A stretch of 64,000 nt of DNA from an uncultured Muribaculaceae bacterium (GTDB taxonomy: Bacteria > Bacteroidota > Bacteroidia > Bacteroidales > Muribaculaceae): contig CAJUPZ010000002.1 of NCBI GenBank assembly GCA_910588065.1, forward strand, positions 62,001 to 126,000, written 5' to 3'. The notes beneath the pieces were generated by a model. The model had not been told where the DNA came from. It saw nothing but the letters and a program-made list of their open reading frames with translations, and ran no database searches. The translations under genes were made by a program, and so were the position numbers. The number at the start of each line of letters is the position of its first letter. Within the stretch, counting starts at the first letter, position 1. Shown here one piece after another: positions 51,951 to 61,565 of the stretch.

Positions 51951-52181
51951 ATGAGCAACGACAATAGACAGACCGGCACTCCGCAGAAAATGCGCAATCT
52001 GTTCGGAATCATCATGATAATAGTCTATATTGGTGTGGGAGTGCTGTTCCTCACCGGTTTCTTCGCCCCGATATACGGCAGCTGGGAATGGCTCCGCTGG
52101 GTAGCCGGAGGCGTGCTTATCGCGTACGGAATCTGGAGAGGCTACCGCCAGTTCACCGGAATAGACGACATAACCCGCTGA
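51951..52181 (+). CDS. Small membrane protein of unknown function
   Basis: A 76-residue protein with two transmembrane segments (about 17-38 and 48-64) separated by a short loop with a Trp-Glu-Trp pattern, and a cytoplasmic-looking C-terminal tail. No family with known function is recognised. It lies 49 bases before the PstS-like lipoprotein gene and is probably its operon partner. Confidence 0.65.
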   Translation: MSNDNRQTGTPQKMRNLFGIIMIIVYIGVGVLFLTGFFAPIYGSWEWLRWVAGGVLIAYGIWRGYRQFTGIDDITR

Positions 52182-52230
52182 TGACCGCTCATCGAGAGCA
52201 GGCTTCGGCTAACGATAACCGACTGTAGAG

Positions 52231-53232
52231 ATGATAAAAAATAAACAATTAAAGGCTAAGGCCGCCGGCATACTGATGCTTGGCGGCATTGCCGCTATGA
52301 GCGGTGCCCTTGCATCATGCGGCAAGAAGGCCGAGTCGACATCCTCAAGTGGGATCGCTACTGTGGTGTGCGATGCAAGTTTTGAAAACATAATGGATCA
52401 GGAGATTGATGTGTTTGAATACGTGTATCCAAATGCAAATATAATACCTTACTACACCGACCAGAACAGCGCCATCGACTCTCTGCTGGAGTTCAAGACC
52501 CGCCTGATTGTTACAACAAGGCCGCTCACACAAAAAGAGATGAGCTACCTGAAGTCAAACGACAAGCAGGTGCGTCAGAGCCAGATAGCGGTGGATGCCC
52601 TCGCTATGATTGTAAATCCGGCCAATAATATCAATGTGCTCAGCAAGCCGGAGATTGCCGAGATTCTTAGCGGCAAGCTCACAAAGTGGAGCGAGGTGGA
52701 GCCCGGCAATGATCATCTCGGTGACATAGAGGTGGTGTTTGACCATCAGGGTTCGAGCACCGTGCAGTATATGCGCGATTCTTTGCTTGCCGGTGGCAAT
52801 TTCGGTAATAATGTATTTGCCCAGAACAGTCCTGACGAGGTGTTCAAGGCTGTGGCATCAAATAAAAACGCAGTCGGCATAATCGGTGTGAGCTGGATCA
52901 GCTCGGATATGAAGACCCGCGAGATGAGCCGTGAGGAGTATGCACAGTCCGTGCAGCGCAACGACAGCACCGATATTACATTCTCTAAAGATGTAAAAGT
53001 GCTTAAGGTGCGCGGCAATGACGAAGTTACCGCATACCTGCCATACCAATATTATATATTCAACGGCGACTATCCTCTGTATCGTCAGGTGTATATGATA
53101 TCCACCGGCACAGGTGGCAGTCTCAGCCATGGATTCTATTCATTTGTAACTGGTTTCCACGGTCAGAAAATAATCCTCAACACAGGCGTGCTCCCCAAAG
53201 TGGTGCAGCCGACAATGGTGTATGTTAATTGA
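52231..53232 (+). CDS. PstS-like periplasmic phosphate/anion-binding lipoprotein
   Basis: A 333-residue lipoprotein (Cys30 in LASC) with a type II periplasmic-binding fold: VCDASFENIMDQEIDVFEY, the ligand-loop segment FDHQGSSTVQYMRDSLLAG (Ser/Thr for phosphate) and KNAVGIIGVSWISS. No PstA/PstB/PstC permease is adjacent. It is followed 31 bases later by a TPR protein gene. In Bacteroidetes this pairing is often found downstream of ExbB/ExbD/TonB genes, which are not in this window. Confidence 0.78.
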   Translation: MIKNKQLKAKAAGILMLGGIAAMSGALASCGKKAESTSSSGIATVVCDASFENIMDQEIDVFEYVYPNANIIPYYTDQNSAIDSLLEFKTRLIVTTRPLTQKEMSYLKSNDKQVRQSQIAVDALAMIVNPANNINVLSKPEIAEILSGKLTKWSEVEPGNDHLGDIEVVFDHQGSSTVQYMRDSLLAGGNFGNNVFAQNSPDEVFKAVASNKNAVGIIGVSWISSDMKTREMSREEYAQSVQRNDSTDITFSKDVKVLKVRGNDEVTAYLPYQYYIFNGDYPLYRQVYMISTGTGGSLSHGFYSFVTGFHGQKIILNTGVLPKVVQPTMVYVN

Positions 53233-53263
53233 AAATTTCAAACTCAAAACAATAAACCAACTC

Positions 53264-54886
53264 ATGAAAGTAAAACTCTTTTTTACCTTACTTGTCGCAG
53301 GAGTGCTCGGCGCTTCCGCGCAGGGCTATCAGGATGGTGTTGACAACTATAACGCAGGCCGTCTTGATGTAGCCAAGACAATCCTGGGCAACACTATCAA
53401 CGGCCTTTCGTCCACCAACAAGGCAGAGGCCTATTTCTATCTCGGCAACATCGACTTCAGCGAAGGCAACGTGGCTCAGGCTAAAGCCAACTATGAAAAG
53501 GGTGAGGCTGCTGACGCAACTTACCCCTACAACCTTGTGGGTCTTGGCAAAGTGGAGCTCCTCAATGGCAACAAGAGTCAGGCTGAGGCTGACTTCAAGC
53601 GCGCTCAGGAAATCAACAAAAAGGATACCAAAGTGATGGTGGCCATTGCACGTGCATACTATGAAGTGAACCCTGTGACATACGCCAAGGAGATCGACAA
53701 GCAGATGAACAAGGCTCTCAAGGATTCTAAAAACACAGAAAGCGCTGTGTTCCTGCTGCAGGGCGACATGAAGGCTAAGGAGAATCCCGGCGATGCCGCT
53801 GCACTCTATGAGCTTGCAATCGAAAGCGACAAAGGCAAGAATATCGTTAACCGCGAGGCTTACGTGAAGTATGCCAACACATACTTCAAGGTTGCGCCCT
53901 CTTTCGCCATCGACAAACTCAAAGAGCTTAACAAGCTTGAACCCAACAGCGCCCTCGCTCAGCGTGAGCTCGCTGAAAAGTACTACGACAACGACCAGTT
54001 CGGCAGTGCTTGTCAGCAGTACGGCATCTATATGCAGAACCCCAACCACTTCCAGAGCGATGAACAGCGCTACGCCGGTCTTCTTTTCTCAGCCAAGGAA
54101 TATGACAAGTCTCTTGAACTTGCTGAGAAAGTGCTTGCAAAAGACCCCAAAAACTACTTCATGTACCGCCTCATCATGATGAACAAAGAGGCTGTCGGTG
54201 ACTATCCCGCAACCGTTGAGTGGGGTGAAAAGCTTTTCAGCCATGCTGATGCGAAGCTCACTCCCACAGACTATATTCTCTATGGCAACGCTCTTAGCAA
54301 CGAAGGCAATGTAGCCAAGGCTGTGGAAGTTTATGAAAAAGCCATCGAGCTCAACCCCGACAAACCCGAACTTCTTGTGGATCTCAGTGCCATCTACGAA
54401 AAGAATGGCCAGAATGAAGAGGCTGTCGCAACAATGAAGCGCTACCTTGATGGCGGCAACGGTAAGGTTAACGATTTTGTGAAAATGGCGCAGCGCTATG
54501 ACGGTCTTGCCCGTAGCCTCGAGGCAGACACTCCTGAAAGAGCAGCAGCAGCAGCCGAGGGTGTGAAATACATCGATATGGCAGTCGCAAAGGCTCCCAA
54601 CACCCCGATTGTCTACGCTATCAAAGCGCAGATTCTGCTTACCGGAGCAAACAATGTGCCCAACGCTGACGTTGTAGCAACCTATGAAAAAATGCTTGAC
54701 CTTCTCAACGCTGATCCCGCAAACCGCGAAAAGAGCAAGAGCCTCTATATTGCCGGCGACTATTTCTGCGGTATCTACTATATGGATCATGACAAGGAAA
54801 AAGCCAAACAGTACCTCACCGATTATACCGTGCTCCGTCCCGGTGACGAAAAGGTGGAATTCATCCTTGAGACTCTGAACAAATAA
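53264..54886 (+). CDS. Exported TPR-repeat protein
   Basis: From 53264 (MKVKLFFTLLVAGVLGASAQ) a 540-residue protein with a signal peptide (about 1-20) and regular tetratricopeptide repeats across the rest: GYQDGVDNYNAGRL, KAEAYFYLGNIDFSEGN, and KAVEVYEKAIELNPDKPEL near 375. No enzymatic motif. It probably acts as a periplasmic scaffold with the PstS-like lipoprotein encoded just before it. The frame is open to 53222, but that stretch overlaps the lipoprotein gene. Confidence 0.82.
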   Translation: MKVKLFFTLLVAGVLGASAQGYQDGVDNYNAGRLDVAKTILGNTINGLSSTNKAEAYFYLGNIDFSEGNVAQAKANYEKGEAADATYPYNLVGLGKVELLNGNKSQAEADFKRAQEINKKDTKVMVAIARAYYEVNPVTYAKEIDKQMNKALKDSKNTESAVFLLQGDMKAKENPGDAAALYELAIESDKGKNIVNREAYVKYANTYFKVAPSFAIDKLKELNKLEPNSALAQRELAEKYYDNDQFGSACQQYGIYMQNPNHFQSDEQRYAGLLFSAKEYDKSLELAEKVLAKDPKNYFMYRLIMMNKEAVGDYPATVEWGEKLFSHADAKLTPTDYILYGNALSNEGNVAKAVEVYEKAIELNPDKPELLVDLSAIYEKNGQNEEAVATMKRYLDGGNGKVNDFVKMAQRYDGLARSLEADTPERAAAAAEGVKYIDMAVAKAPNTPIVYAIKAQILLTGANNVPNADVVATYEKMLDLLNADPANREKSKSLYIAGDYFCGIYYMDHDKEKAKQYLTDYTVLRPGDEKVEFILETLNK

Positions 54887-54920
54887 TCTGTAATTCAGAC
54901 AACAGGCATACCAAAACAGC

Positions 54921-54955
54921 AGTGCCCCGTGGATTTCCACGGGGCACTGTCCTTT
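54921..54955. terminator. Terminator between the TPR gene and queE
   Basis: AGTGCCCCGTGGA pairs perfectly with TCCACGGGGCACT around TT, with a short pyrimidine tail; the adjoining operons converge here. Confidence 0.8.
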
Positions 54956-54971
54956 ATTCAGTATTGATGAT

Positions 54972-55535
54972 TCAGCGGATATTGAGCAGCTTGTGGGTTT
55001 GGAGCGACAGGCGCCATGAAGGATTGGTTTTGACATATTCAACAGCGGCTGCAGTGATTGATGCATTTCGGTCGGCATTGCCGGTGTCAAGGGGCTGAAG
55101 CGATAGCACATCGGCTTCTACATCGGGGCGGAATATCGGTTTTGTGCCGTCAAACAGCACTTTGAGTTCATTGACTCTACCGAGCGCAATGGCCTGGCTC
55201 TTTGGCGAGCAGGTAATCCAGTCAATACCCTTTGGCAGCTCCACAGTGCCGTTTGTCTCTATCTGAATGAAAAAACCGGCCTGATGAAGAAGGTCTGTCA
55301 GCCTGGTGTTGAGCTGGAGTGCCGGCTCGCCTCCGGTTATCACTATGTGGCGCGTAGGATAAGCAGAGGCGGCAGAGACAATCTGCTCCTCGGTCATTTC
55401 GGTGAAAGGGGAGTGGTCTGTGTCGCAGAATGGGCAAGAAAGATTGCACCCGCTGAGCCTTACGAACACAGCGGGCACTCCGGCAAAATATCCCTCGCCC
55501 TGGAGAGAGTGGAATATTTCATTGACGCGTAGCAT
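54972..55535 (-). CDS. queE: 7-carboxy-7-deazaguanine synthase
   Basis: A 187-residue compact radical-SAM enzyme with Cys30, Cys34 and Cys37 in CNLSCPFC, the VFVRLSGCNL start motif and TGGEPALQ for SAM binding. It converts carboxytetrahydropterin to CDG in queuosine synthesis. It follows queD by six bases. Confidence 0.93.
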   Translation of the reverse strand: MLRVNEIFHSLQGEGYFAGVPAVFVRLSGCNLSCPFCDTDHSPFTEMTEEQIVSAASAYPTRHIVITGGEPALQLNTRLTDLLHQAGFFIQIETNGTVELPKGIDWITCSPKSQAIALGRVNELKVLFDGTKPIFRPDVEADVLSLQPLDTGNADRNASITAAAVEYVKTNPSWRLSLQTHKLLNIR

Positions 55536-55541
55536 CGGGTA

Positions 55542-55874
55542 TCAGTCTTTTATATATGTCGCTATGTTGGCAGTGCTCTCCTCCACATCAATACGGAAGC
55601 ATGACGGCACCCGCTCACACACCCACCTGGCAATATTCTCGGCGGTGGGATTGAAGGGGAGAAGCTCGTTGAAGTTGCCGTGGTCAAGGTAGTCGTGCAC
55701 AGCCTCCTTGATATGTTTGAAATCAACGACCATTCCCTGTTCGTTGAGGGTTTCCGATTTGCAATGCACTGTTATTTTCCAGTTATGGCCGTGGAGGTTG
55801 GTGCATGGGCTCGGATAGGGAAGTTCAAGGCGGTGACACCCGGCAATCTCCATCTGCTTTTTCACTATATACAT
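55542..55874 (-). CDS. queD: 6-carboxy-5,6,7,8-tetrahydropterin synthase
   Basis: A 110-residue protein with zinc ligands His14, His28 and His30 (LHGHNW), the catalytic-type Cys24 in PCTNLHGH, and terminal Glu in the PTAENIA segment. It makes the carboxypterin that QueE uses. It lies between a C1 peptidase gene and queE. Confidence 0.93.
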   Translation of the reverse strand: MYIVKKQMEIAGCHRLELPYPSPCTNLHGHNWKITVHCKSETLNEQGMVVDFKHIKEAVHDYLDHGNFNELLPFNPTAENIARWVCERVPSCFRIDVEESTANIATYIKD

Positions 55875-55882
55875 GGGAGCGT

Positions 55883-57052
55883 TCAGATTTTAAGCTTCTT
55901 GCGGATATTTGCCGGAATGGCATCTTTATGCACCATGATATATATGGTTTTAGCGCGCACATAGCTGTCACTCATGTTGAGGTAGCCACCGAAATCATTG
56001 CGGTCGGTGCCCCATGAGTTTTTGGTACGGTAGTACTTGGTGCCGTTGCTGTCTGCAACTCTGCCGGTTATGTGCATCAGGTGGTCATCGGTAGTTACAA
56101 AGGTTTCAAAGCCCTCCTGACGTATCTCCGGTGTCACCGCAACTTCCGGATACGTTTTTTCAAATTTGTATATCTGCTGCAACCGTTCAGTCTCTTTTTT
56201 ACCGGCAAATTCAGCGGAGTCAGCCTTGGCATAGCGGCTGAGATCTTTTACTTCGGGGTTGATGGCCACCCCGTGTGTAAACGAGAAGCCATTCTCGCTC
56301 ACATCCCCGTCCCAGCAAACAGTGTGGCCGTTGTCAAGAGCATAGTCCATCACCTGCATCAGCTCATCGAGCGGCAGGTTATACTGTTTGGCATGCTCCC
56401 AGTTGTCAGGTACCTCAAGCTCAAAAGCTTTGTAGTAGGGGTGATGGGTGAAGCTGGTCAGCTCAACATAGTCATCGGGGTTGAAGCCGAGTGACTGCGC
56501 GAAGCTAATCGGGGTGTATTCCTTGCCGTTGTATGTGAATTTTTCAGGCAGCGGGCCGAGATATGCGTCAAGAATGGAGTTGACAACTGCATCGTACTGC
56601 GGCGAGCGTTTGCGGTTCTTCACTCCGGCATCGGCAACTGCGGTGAGCATTGACATCATTTCGCCGTGGTTATGGCGGTCTGAATCATAATTGATGCCGC
56701 TGTAAGCCGATTCGGGCACTATGCCCACCTGTCTGTAGGCATTGAGAAATGTGTGGCTGAGACTTCCCTGGCCTATGTTGCCTTTGCCCCGGCGCAGGTA
56801 ATTGTCGTTGAGCTGGTTGAGCAGTTTTTGTCTGACTATGAACATTTCAGACAGGTCGTGTTCCCCTTTGCCCATGCGCATGAGCTCTGATTCGAGGAAA
56901 GAGCAGGTTGCGAAGCACCAGCATGTGCCGCTTGAAGCCTGGTTCTTGACACTTGACACCGGCACAATCACTTCGTCGGTAAAAACATAGCCTTGCGCTG
57001 AGGCAATAGAGGCGCCGAGCAGCGTGGCTGCGAATATAAAGGTCTTTTTCAT
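55883..57052 (-). CDS. Secreted C1-family cysteine peptidase (bleomycin hydrolase-like)
   Basis: A 389-residue protein with a signal peptide (cleavage near SAQ20) and a papain-fold catalytic domain: Gln38, Cys44-Trp45 in TCWCFATC, a His-containing FTHGVAINPE and YRTKNSWGTD with the active Asn. It resembles the C1B bleomycin-hydrolase/aminopeptidase C group, which normally is cytoplasmic; here a signal peptide directs it to the periplasm. It follows the C69 peptidase gene by 25 bases. Confidence 0.85.
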   Translation of the reverse strand: MKKTFIFAATLLGASIASAQGYVFTDEVIVPVSSVKNQASSGTCWCFATCSFLESELMRMGKGEHDLSEMFIVRQKLLNQLNDNYLRRGKGNIGQGSLSHTFLNAYRQVGIVPESAYSGINYDSDRHNHGEMMSMLTAVADAGVKNRKRSPQYDAVVNSILDAYLGPLPEKFTYNGKEYTPISFAQSLGFNPDDYVELTSFTHHPYYKAFELEVPDNWEHAKQYNLPLDELMQVMDYALDNGHTVCWDGDVSENGFSFTHGVAINPEVKDLSRYAKADSAEFAGKKETERLQQIYKFEKTYPEVAVTPEIRQEGFETFVTTDDHLMHITGRVADSNGTKYYRTKNSWGTDRNDFGGYLNMSDSYVRAKTIYIMVHKDAIPANIRKKLKI

Positions 57053-57077
57053 TGCAATATTTGTTTATGAGAGTTTA

Positions 57078-58682
57078 TCAGAATGCTCGTCCGAAGCGGC
57101 TCCAGAATGTGTCACCGAGCTCGCGCCATTTGCTCATGGCTGCGCCGGCAAAGTCTGCTGTGTAGCCTGTAAGGAAACTGTCGGCGCCCTCTTGGCCATC
57201 TTTTTCAAGGATTGCCTTGTAGCGGCTTTCCACGTATGGCAGCTCGCTCACTCCTTTATCTATATAATGCAGGCGAGCCTTTTCCATTTCGTTACGTGTA
57301 TTGCCCCATTTCACAGTGGCGAGCTTGTTCGCTCTCCTGAAATCCCACAGGGCCGAGTTTTCGTCATAGCGCAGCTGGCCGTCAACTTTCATTCTCTGAG
57401 GAAGGTTCTTTGTGCCTGCAAACACCGGTATCCTGGGGCTCTGTCCGGGGTTGTCGAATGCCACCCATGCTATGCCGCCAACACCGTCAGGCAGCCAGTT
57501 GCGCAGCTGTATTACGGTAGAGTAGGCACACTGCGGCACCGACACATTGCGCACATTTACCACTGTGCTGTCGGCGAGCGCATTGAACAGGTTTATATAA
57601 TCTCGTCCCATCCAAGGGTTGGCCACCGGGCTGGTGATTGTGTCCATTTCTCCGGTTTTGGAATTCTTGACTGTTACTTTAAGTTTTCCGGTCATATCCC
57701 ATTCTGTGCCCTCGTAGGTTTCGGTAAGCAGATTCATCACATCGGCGGCCGACAGTTTAGCCTCCGGTTTTACGCTCAGCGGCAGCTCCTCGCTGTCATA
57801 CTTCAGGCCGAGCGAAGGCGCTATCTTGTTCAGGATGAAAAATTCCCTGATGCTGAACGATTTCGGTTCCCCGAAGTAATTGCCACCGGCGTATGCCTTC
57901 CAGAATTTGAACGGCTCCTTACCATCCCAGAATTTCATTTTCTTAGCAACGGAAAACACATTGTCAGAGGCGAGACAGTTTGCTGTATCGGCAAGGTTGA
58001 GTGTGGATATTCTCGGAATGTTGGCCGACACTCCCACCTCATCATCAGGTATGCGGACAGCCGCCCATACGCCTCCTATTTTGTCCGGTCCCTCACCGAA
58101 AATCTCAAATTGCCATACCTCCTCGGGGTCGGCGATGGTGAGACATTCGCCGCTGTCGCCGTAGCCATATTCCTTAATAAGTTTCCCCATCAGCTTGATA
58201 GCCTCTCTTGCGGTGGTGCACCGTTGAAGAACTATGCGTTCCAGCTCCTCAATCATGAAAAGGCCATTGTCATTCTGCAGCTCCTTGCGGCCTGAGATAG
58301 TTGTTTCGCCGATGCCGAGCTGCTTTTCGTTGAGGCAGGGGTATGCAGTGTTCAGGAAAGCGAATGTTTTGCCGGGTGAAGGTATGCTTTTAAGCTCTTT
58401 CATGCCACGCGCACCTGTGGAATGGTCTGTATGCATGCGTCCCTTCACAACAGTCACAGTTGTATCATGGTCAAAATTCATGGCAGGCACAATATCCATC
58501 CACGCGCGGTAGTTTCCATCGCAGGTGTGCGATGTCATGACCGAGCCGTCTGCAGAGGCCCGCTTGCCTACCATAATGCTGGTGCAGCTCTCCCTTTCTG
58601 AAAAGTCGGGGTCATACACCTGGGCTGATGTCACAGCCGCGGCACATAGCGTGGCAATAATGAAAGAAAAGCGTTTAATCAT
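57078..58682 (-). CDS. Secreted C69-family dipeptidase
   Basis: A 534-residue protein with a signal peptide (about 1-21) and a short propeptide before Cys33 in ESCTSIMVGK, which becomes the N-terminal nucleophile in C69 (PepD) enzymes. Other segments are GSVMTSHTCDGN, EVWQFEIFG and the WRELGDTFWSRFGRAF end. It hydrolyses dipeptides, probably in the periplasm. Its start overlaps the truA stop by eight bases. Confidence 0.87.
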   Translation of the reverse strand: MIKRFSFIIATLCAAAVTSAQVYDPDFSERESCTSIMVGKRASADGSVMTSHTCDGNYRAWMDIVPAMNFDHDTTVTVVKGRMHTDHSTGARGMKELKSIPSPGKTFAFLNTAYPCLNEKQLGIGETTISGRKELQNDNGLFMIEELERIVLQRCTTAREAIKLMGKLIKEYGYGDSGECLTIADPEEVWQFEIFGEGPDKIGGVWAAVRIPDDEVGVSANIPRISTLNLADTANCLASDNVFSVAKKMKFWDGKEPFKFWKAYAGGNYFGEPKSFSIREFFILNKIAPSLGLKYDSEELPLSVKPEAKLSAADVMNLLTETYEGTEWDMTGKLKVTVKNSKTGEMDTITSPVANPWMGRDYINLFNALADSTVVNVRNVSVPQCAYSTVIQLRNWLPDGVGGIAWVAFDNPGQSPRIPVFAGTKNLPQRMKVDGQLRYDENSALWDFRRANKLATVKWGNTRNEMEKARLHYIDKGVSELPYVESRYKAILEKDGQEGADSFLTGYTADFAGAAMSKWRELGDTFWSRFGRAF

Positions 58683-59445
58683 TTGAATTGAAGTTGTTTA
58701 AATTTAAATACGGATATTCAACCGACCATAGATACAGAGCATGGGCAGGCATGGAAGTGCCCGCTTTGCACCGGTCATGGCTCTGCACGATAGAGGCGAA
58801 ATCTTCAACACTTATCTTGTGGCGGCCTACCTCCACGAGGGTGCCGACAACAGCCCTCACCATGTTTCGGAGAAACCTGTCGGCCGAAATCTCAAACATC
58901 CATCCTCCGCCGTCACACCGGATCCACTCCGCGTGGCTGACTTTGCAAATAGTGGTCTTGACATCGGTATGGGTCTTGGCAAAAGCTGCGAAATCGTCAG
59001 TGTGGAGGAGAATTTCAGCGGCAGTGTTCATGAGCCCGAAATCGAGGGTGGGGGAGCACTGCCAGGCGAGGGTGTTGAAAAACGGGGTTTTGAACGGTGT
59101 TGCGAAGTAACGGTATGTGCGCTTGGTTGCATCGAAGCGTGCATGAGCGTCCGGCGCCACCTTGACCATACCGTTGACAGAAATATGGCGCCCGACAATA
59201 GAGTTCAGGCTTCTCACAAATGAGCGTGTATCGGCAATCTCGCACTCTGAGTCAAAATGTGCCGGCATCATGCGGGCGTTGACTCCGGCATCGGTGCGTC
59301 CCGCACCCACAATCGGGGTGGGGCGGCGCAGCAGGGTTGCAAGTGCTTCTTCCACCACCTGCTGCACGGAAATGTCGCCCGGCTGACGCTGCCAGCCGTG
59401 AAACGGTTCGCCAAGAAAGGCCAGGTTGAGGAAATAGCGCTGCAA
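58675..59445 (-). CDS. truA: tRNA pseudouridine synthase A
   Basis: A 256-residue TruA with the catalytic Asp52 in GAGRTDAGVNA, the FDATKRTYRY segment and ADRFLRNMVRAVVGTLVEVG. It makes pseudouridine at positions 38-40 of tRNA anticodon stems. It starts two bases after speA ends and overlaps the dipeptidase gene. Confidence 0.94.
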   Translation of the reverse strand: MQRYFLNLAFLGEPFHGWQRQPGDISVQQVVEEALATLLRRPTPIVGAGRTDAGVNARMMPAHFDSECEIADTRSFVRSLNSIVGRHISVNGMVKVAPDAHARFDATKRTYRYFATPFKTPFFNTLAWQCSPTLDFGLMNTAAEILLHTDDFAAFAKTHTDVKTTICKVSHAEWIRCDGGGWMFEISADRFLRNMVRAVVGTLVEVGRHKISVEDFASIVQSHDRCKAGTSMPAHALYLWSVEYPYLNLNNFNSND

Positions 59446-59447
59446 AA

Positions 59448-61346
59448 TCAGTCTTTTTCAAGGTAAGTGTAGCCGTATAGCCCGGAGCGGTAGTTGCTGA
59501 GGAATTCACGGCCCTCCTCGGGGGAAATTTTCCCGGCTTTCATAGAGGCTGTGACCCATGTTTCGACATTGCGCACCAGCTTCTTGGGATTGAACTCCAC
59601 ATAGTCGAGCACCTCGGCAACTGTTTCGCCGTCAATCACACGGTCTATCTCGTAACGGTCCTCATACACGCTGATGTGAACAGCGTTTGTGTCGCCGAAC
59701 AGATTGTGCATATCGCCGAGAATCTCCTGATACGCACCAACGAGGAACACACCCAAATAATAAGGTTCCCCCTTTTTTACAGAGTGCACAGGAAGAGAAG
59801 CCGATATGCCGTGGCTTGTTATGAAGTTGGCTATCTTGCCATCGCTGTCGCAGGTGATGTCCTGGATTGTGCAGGTACGGGCGGGGCGTTCATCGAGTCT
59901 GCCGATGGGCATTATGGGAAACACCTGGTCAATAGCCCATGAATCAGGGAGAGACTGGAAGAGCGAGAAGTTGCAGAAGTACTTGTCGGGCAGCATTCTG
60001 GCAATCTTGCGCAGCTCCTCTGGAGCATGTTTCATGCCGGCGGCAATCTCTCCCACCTCGCGCGCGATGCTCCAGAAAAGTTTTTCTATCTGGGCTCTTG
60101 TCCTGAGGTCAAGTAGGCCGAGGCTGAAACGGTCAAGAGCCTCCTCGCGTATCTGAAGTGCATCGTGCCAGCTCTCGAAAAGGCGTGGCTGGTCGAGCCG
60201 GTCCCATATATCATACAGCTCGCGGGCAAGCTCATCGTCATTCTCGGAAATCTCCTGCGAATCTTTCCATGCCGGCAGCTGGGTTGTCTCCAGTACTTCA
60301 AACACCAGCACCGAATGGTGGGCTGCAAGCGAGCGTCCGCTCTCGGTGATGATGTTCGGTTGTGGAAGATTGTTTTTCCTGCACACATCTACAAGCTGTG
60401 ACACAGCATCGTTGACATACTCCTGTATGGAATAGTTCATCGAGCTCTCCGAGGCTGAACTGCGGGTGCCGTCATAGTCAACACCGAGTCCGCCGCCGAT
60501 ATCCATAAAATCTATTTTGAAGCCCATCTTCGATAGCTGGGCATAAAATTGGGTGGCTTCGCGCAAGGCGTTTTTTATACGTCTGATTTTTGTCACCTGA
60601 CTGCCGATATGGAAATGCACCAGCCGCAGCGACTCTGTCATCTTGTTCTTCTCAAGGAAGTCAAGCGCTTCAAGCAGCTCGCTTGAATTGAGGCCGAATT
60701 TAGACTGGTCGCCTCCGCTCTCCTCCCATTTGCCTGAGCCGACAGAGGATAGCTTGATGCGTATGCCGATATTCGGGGTTATCTTGATGCGTTTTGCAAC
60801 AGCGGCAATCAGCTCAAGCTCGTTGAGCTTCTCCACAACAAGAAATATGTGGCGGCCCATCTTCTGGGCAAGCAGAGCGAGCTCAACAAACTTCTCGTCC
60901 TTATAGCCGTTGCATATAATCAGCGCATTGTCAGCGATATTGGTGGCCAGCACGGCATGAAGTTCCGGCTTGGAGCCGGCCTCAAGGCCGATATTGAATT
61001 TCATGCCGTGGCTCACAATCTCCTCCACAACCGGGCGCATCTGATTGACCTTGATGGGATAGATTATGAAATTCTTGGCCTCGTAGCCATACTCCTCGGC
61101 AGCTCTGCGGAAGCAATTTGATATTTTCTCGATACGGTTGTCAAGAATGTCGGGGAAACGCAGCAGCACAGGAGCGGTGACGTCGCGCACCTGAAGCTCG
61201 TCCATCACCTCCTTAAGGTCAACAGCCGCAAGCCCCTCCTTGGGAGTCACGGCAACGTGCCCTTTATCGTTGATGGAGAAATACTTAAGACCCCATCCGT
61301 TTATGTTGTACAGCTCCGCGCTGTCCTCAATTCGCCATTTTCTCAT
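59448..61346 (-). CDS. speA: Biosynthetic arginine decarboxylase
   Basis: A 632-residue fold III PLP enzyme with the Schiff-base Lys in IIYPIKVNQMRPVV, substrate/PLP segments HFHIGSQ and DIGGGLGVDYDGT, and ESGRSLAAHHSVLVFE. It converts arginine to agmatine, the first step of putrescine or carbamoyl-putrescine synthesis. Length fits SpeA. A -7 box lies at 61400-61393 on this strand; the five genes after it follow without room for other promoters. Confidence 0.95.
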   Translation of the reverse strand: MRKWRIEDSAELYNINGWGLKYFSINDKGHVAVTPKEGLAAVDLKEVMDELQVRDVTAPVLLRFPDILDNRIEKISNCFRRAAEEYGYEAKNFIIYPIKVNQMRPVVEEIVSHGMKFNIGLEAGSKPELHAVLATNIADNALIICNGYKDEKFVELALLAQKMGRHIFLVVEKLNELELIAAVAKRIKITPNIGIRIKLSSVGSGKWEESGGDQSKFGLNSSELLEALDFLEKNKMTESLRLVHFHIGSQVTKIRRIKNALREATQFYAQLSKMGFKIDFMDIGGGLGVDYDGTRSSASESSMNYSIQEYVNDAVSQLVDVCRKNNLPQPNIITESGRSLAAHHSVLVFEVLETTQLPAWKDSQEISENDDELARELYDIWDRLDQPRLFESWHDALQIREEALDRFSLGLLDLRTRAQIEKLFWSIAREVGEIAAGMKHAPEELRKIARMLPDKYFCNFSLFQSLPDSWAIDQVFPIMPIGRLDERPARTCTIQDITCDSDGKIANFITSHGISASLPVHSVKKGEPYYLGVFLVGAYQEILGDMHNLFGDTNAVHISVYEDRYEIDRVIDGETVAEVLDYVEFNPKKLVRNVETWVTASMKAGKISPEEGREFLSNYRSGLYGYTYLEKD

Positions 61347-61392
61347 GATTTTACGCCTGAAATGAATAGTTAGGTGAATAAAAATCCGCTTA

Positions 61393-61400
61393 CAAAATTA
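61393..61400 (-). promoter_or_regulatory. Promoter -7 box of the speA operon
   Basis: Minus strand TAATTTTG matches TAnnTTTG, 47 bases before speA. Confidence 0.55.
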
Positions 61401-61496
61401 GTCATAATTCCGGTGCAAGCACAATAAAAAACATAAATAGCTTAATAAAAAATTAAAAAGAGTGGCGATAAGCGCTATAATACGGATATTAATAGC

Positions 61497-61504
61497 TATA
61501 TTTG
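61497..61504 (+). promoter_or_regulatory. Promoter -7 box of the OmpA/TPR lipoprotein gene
   Basis: TATATTTG matches TAnnTTTG, 61 bases before the start at 61566; no TTG -33 element is visible at the right spacing. Confidence 0.5.
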
Positions 61505-61565
61505 CAGTGAAAAATCATGTTTCAACATCAACTACTTATTTAATATATTCCAAACATTAACATTT

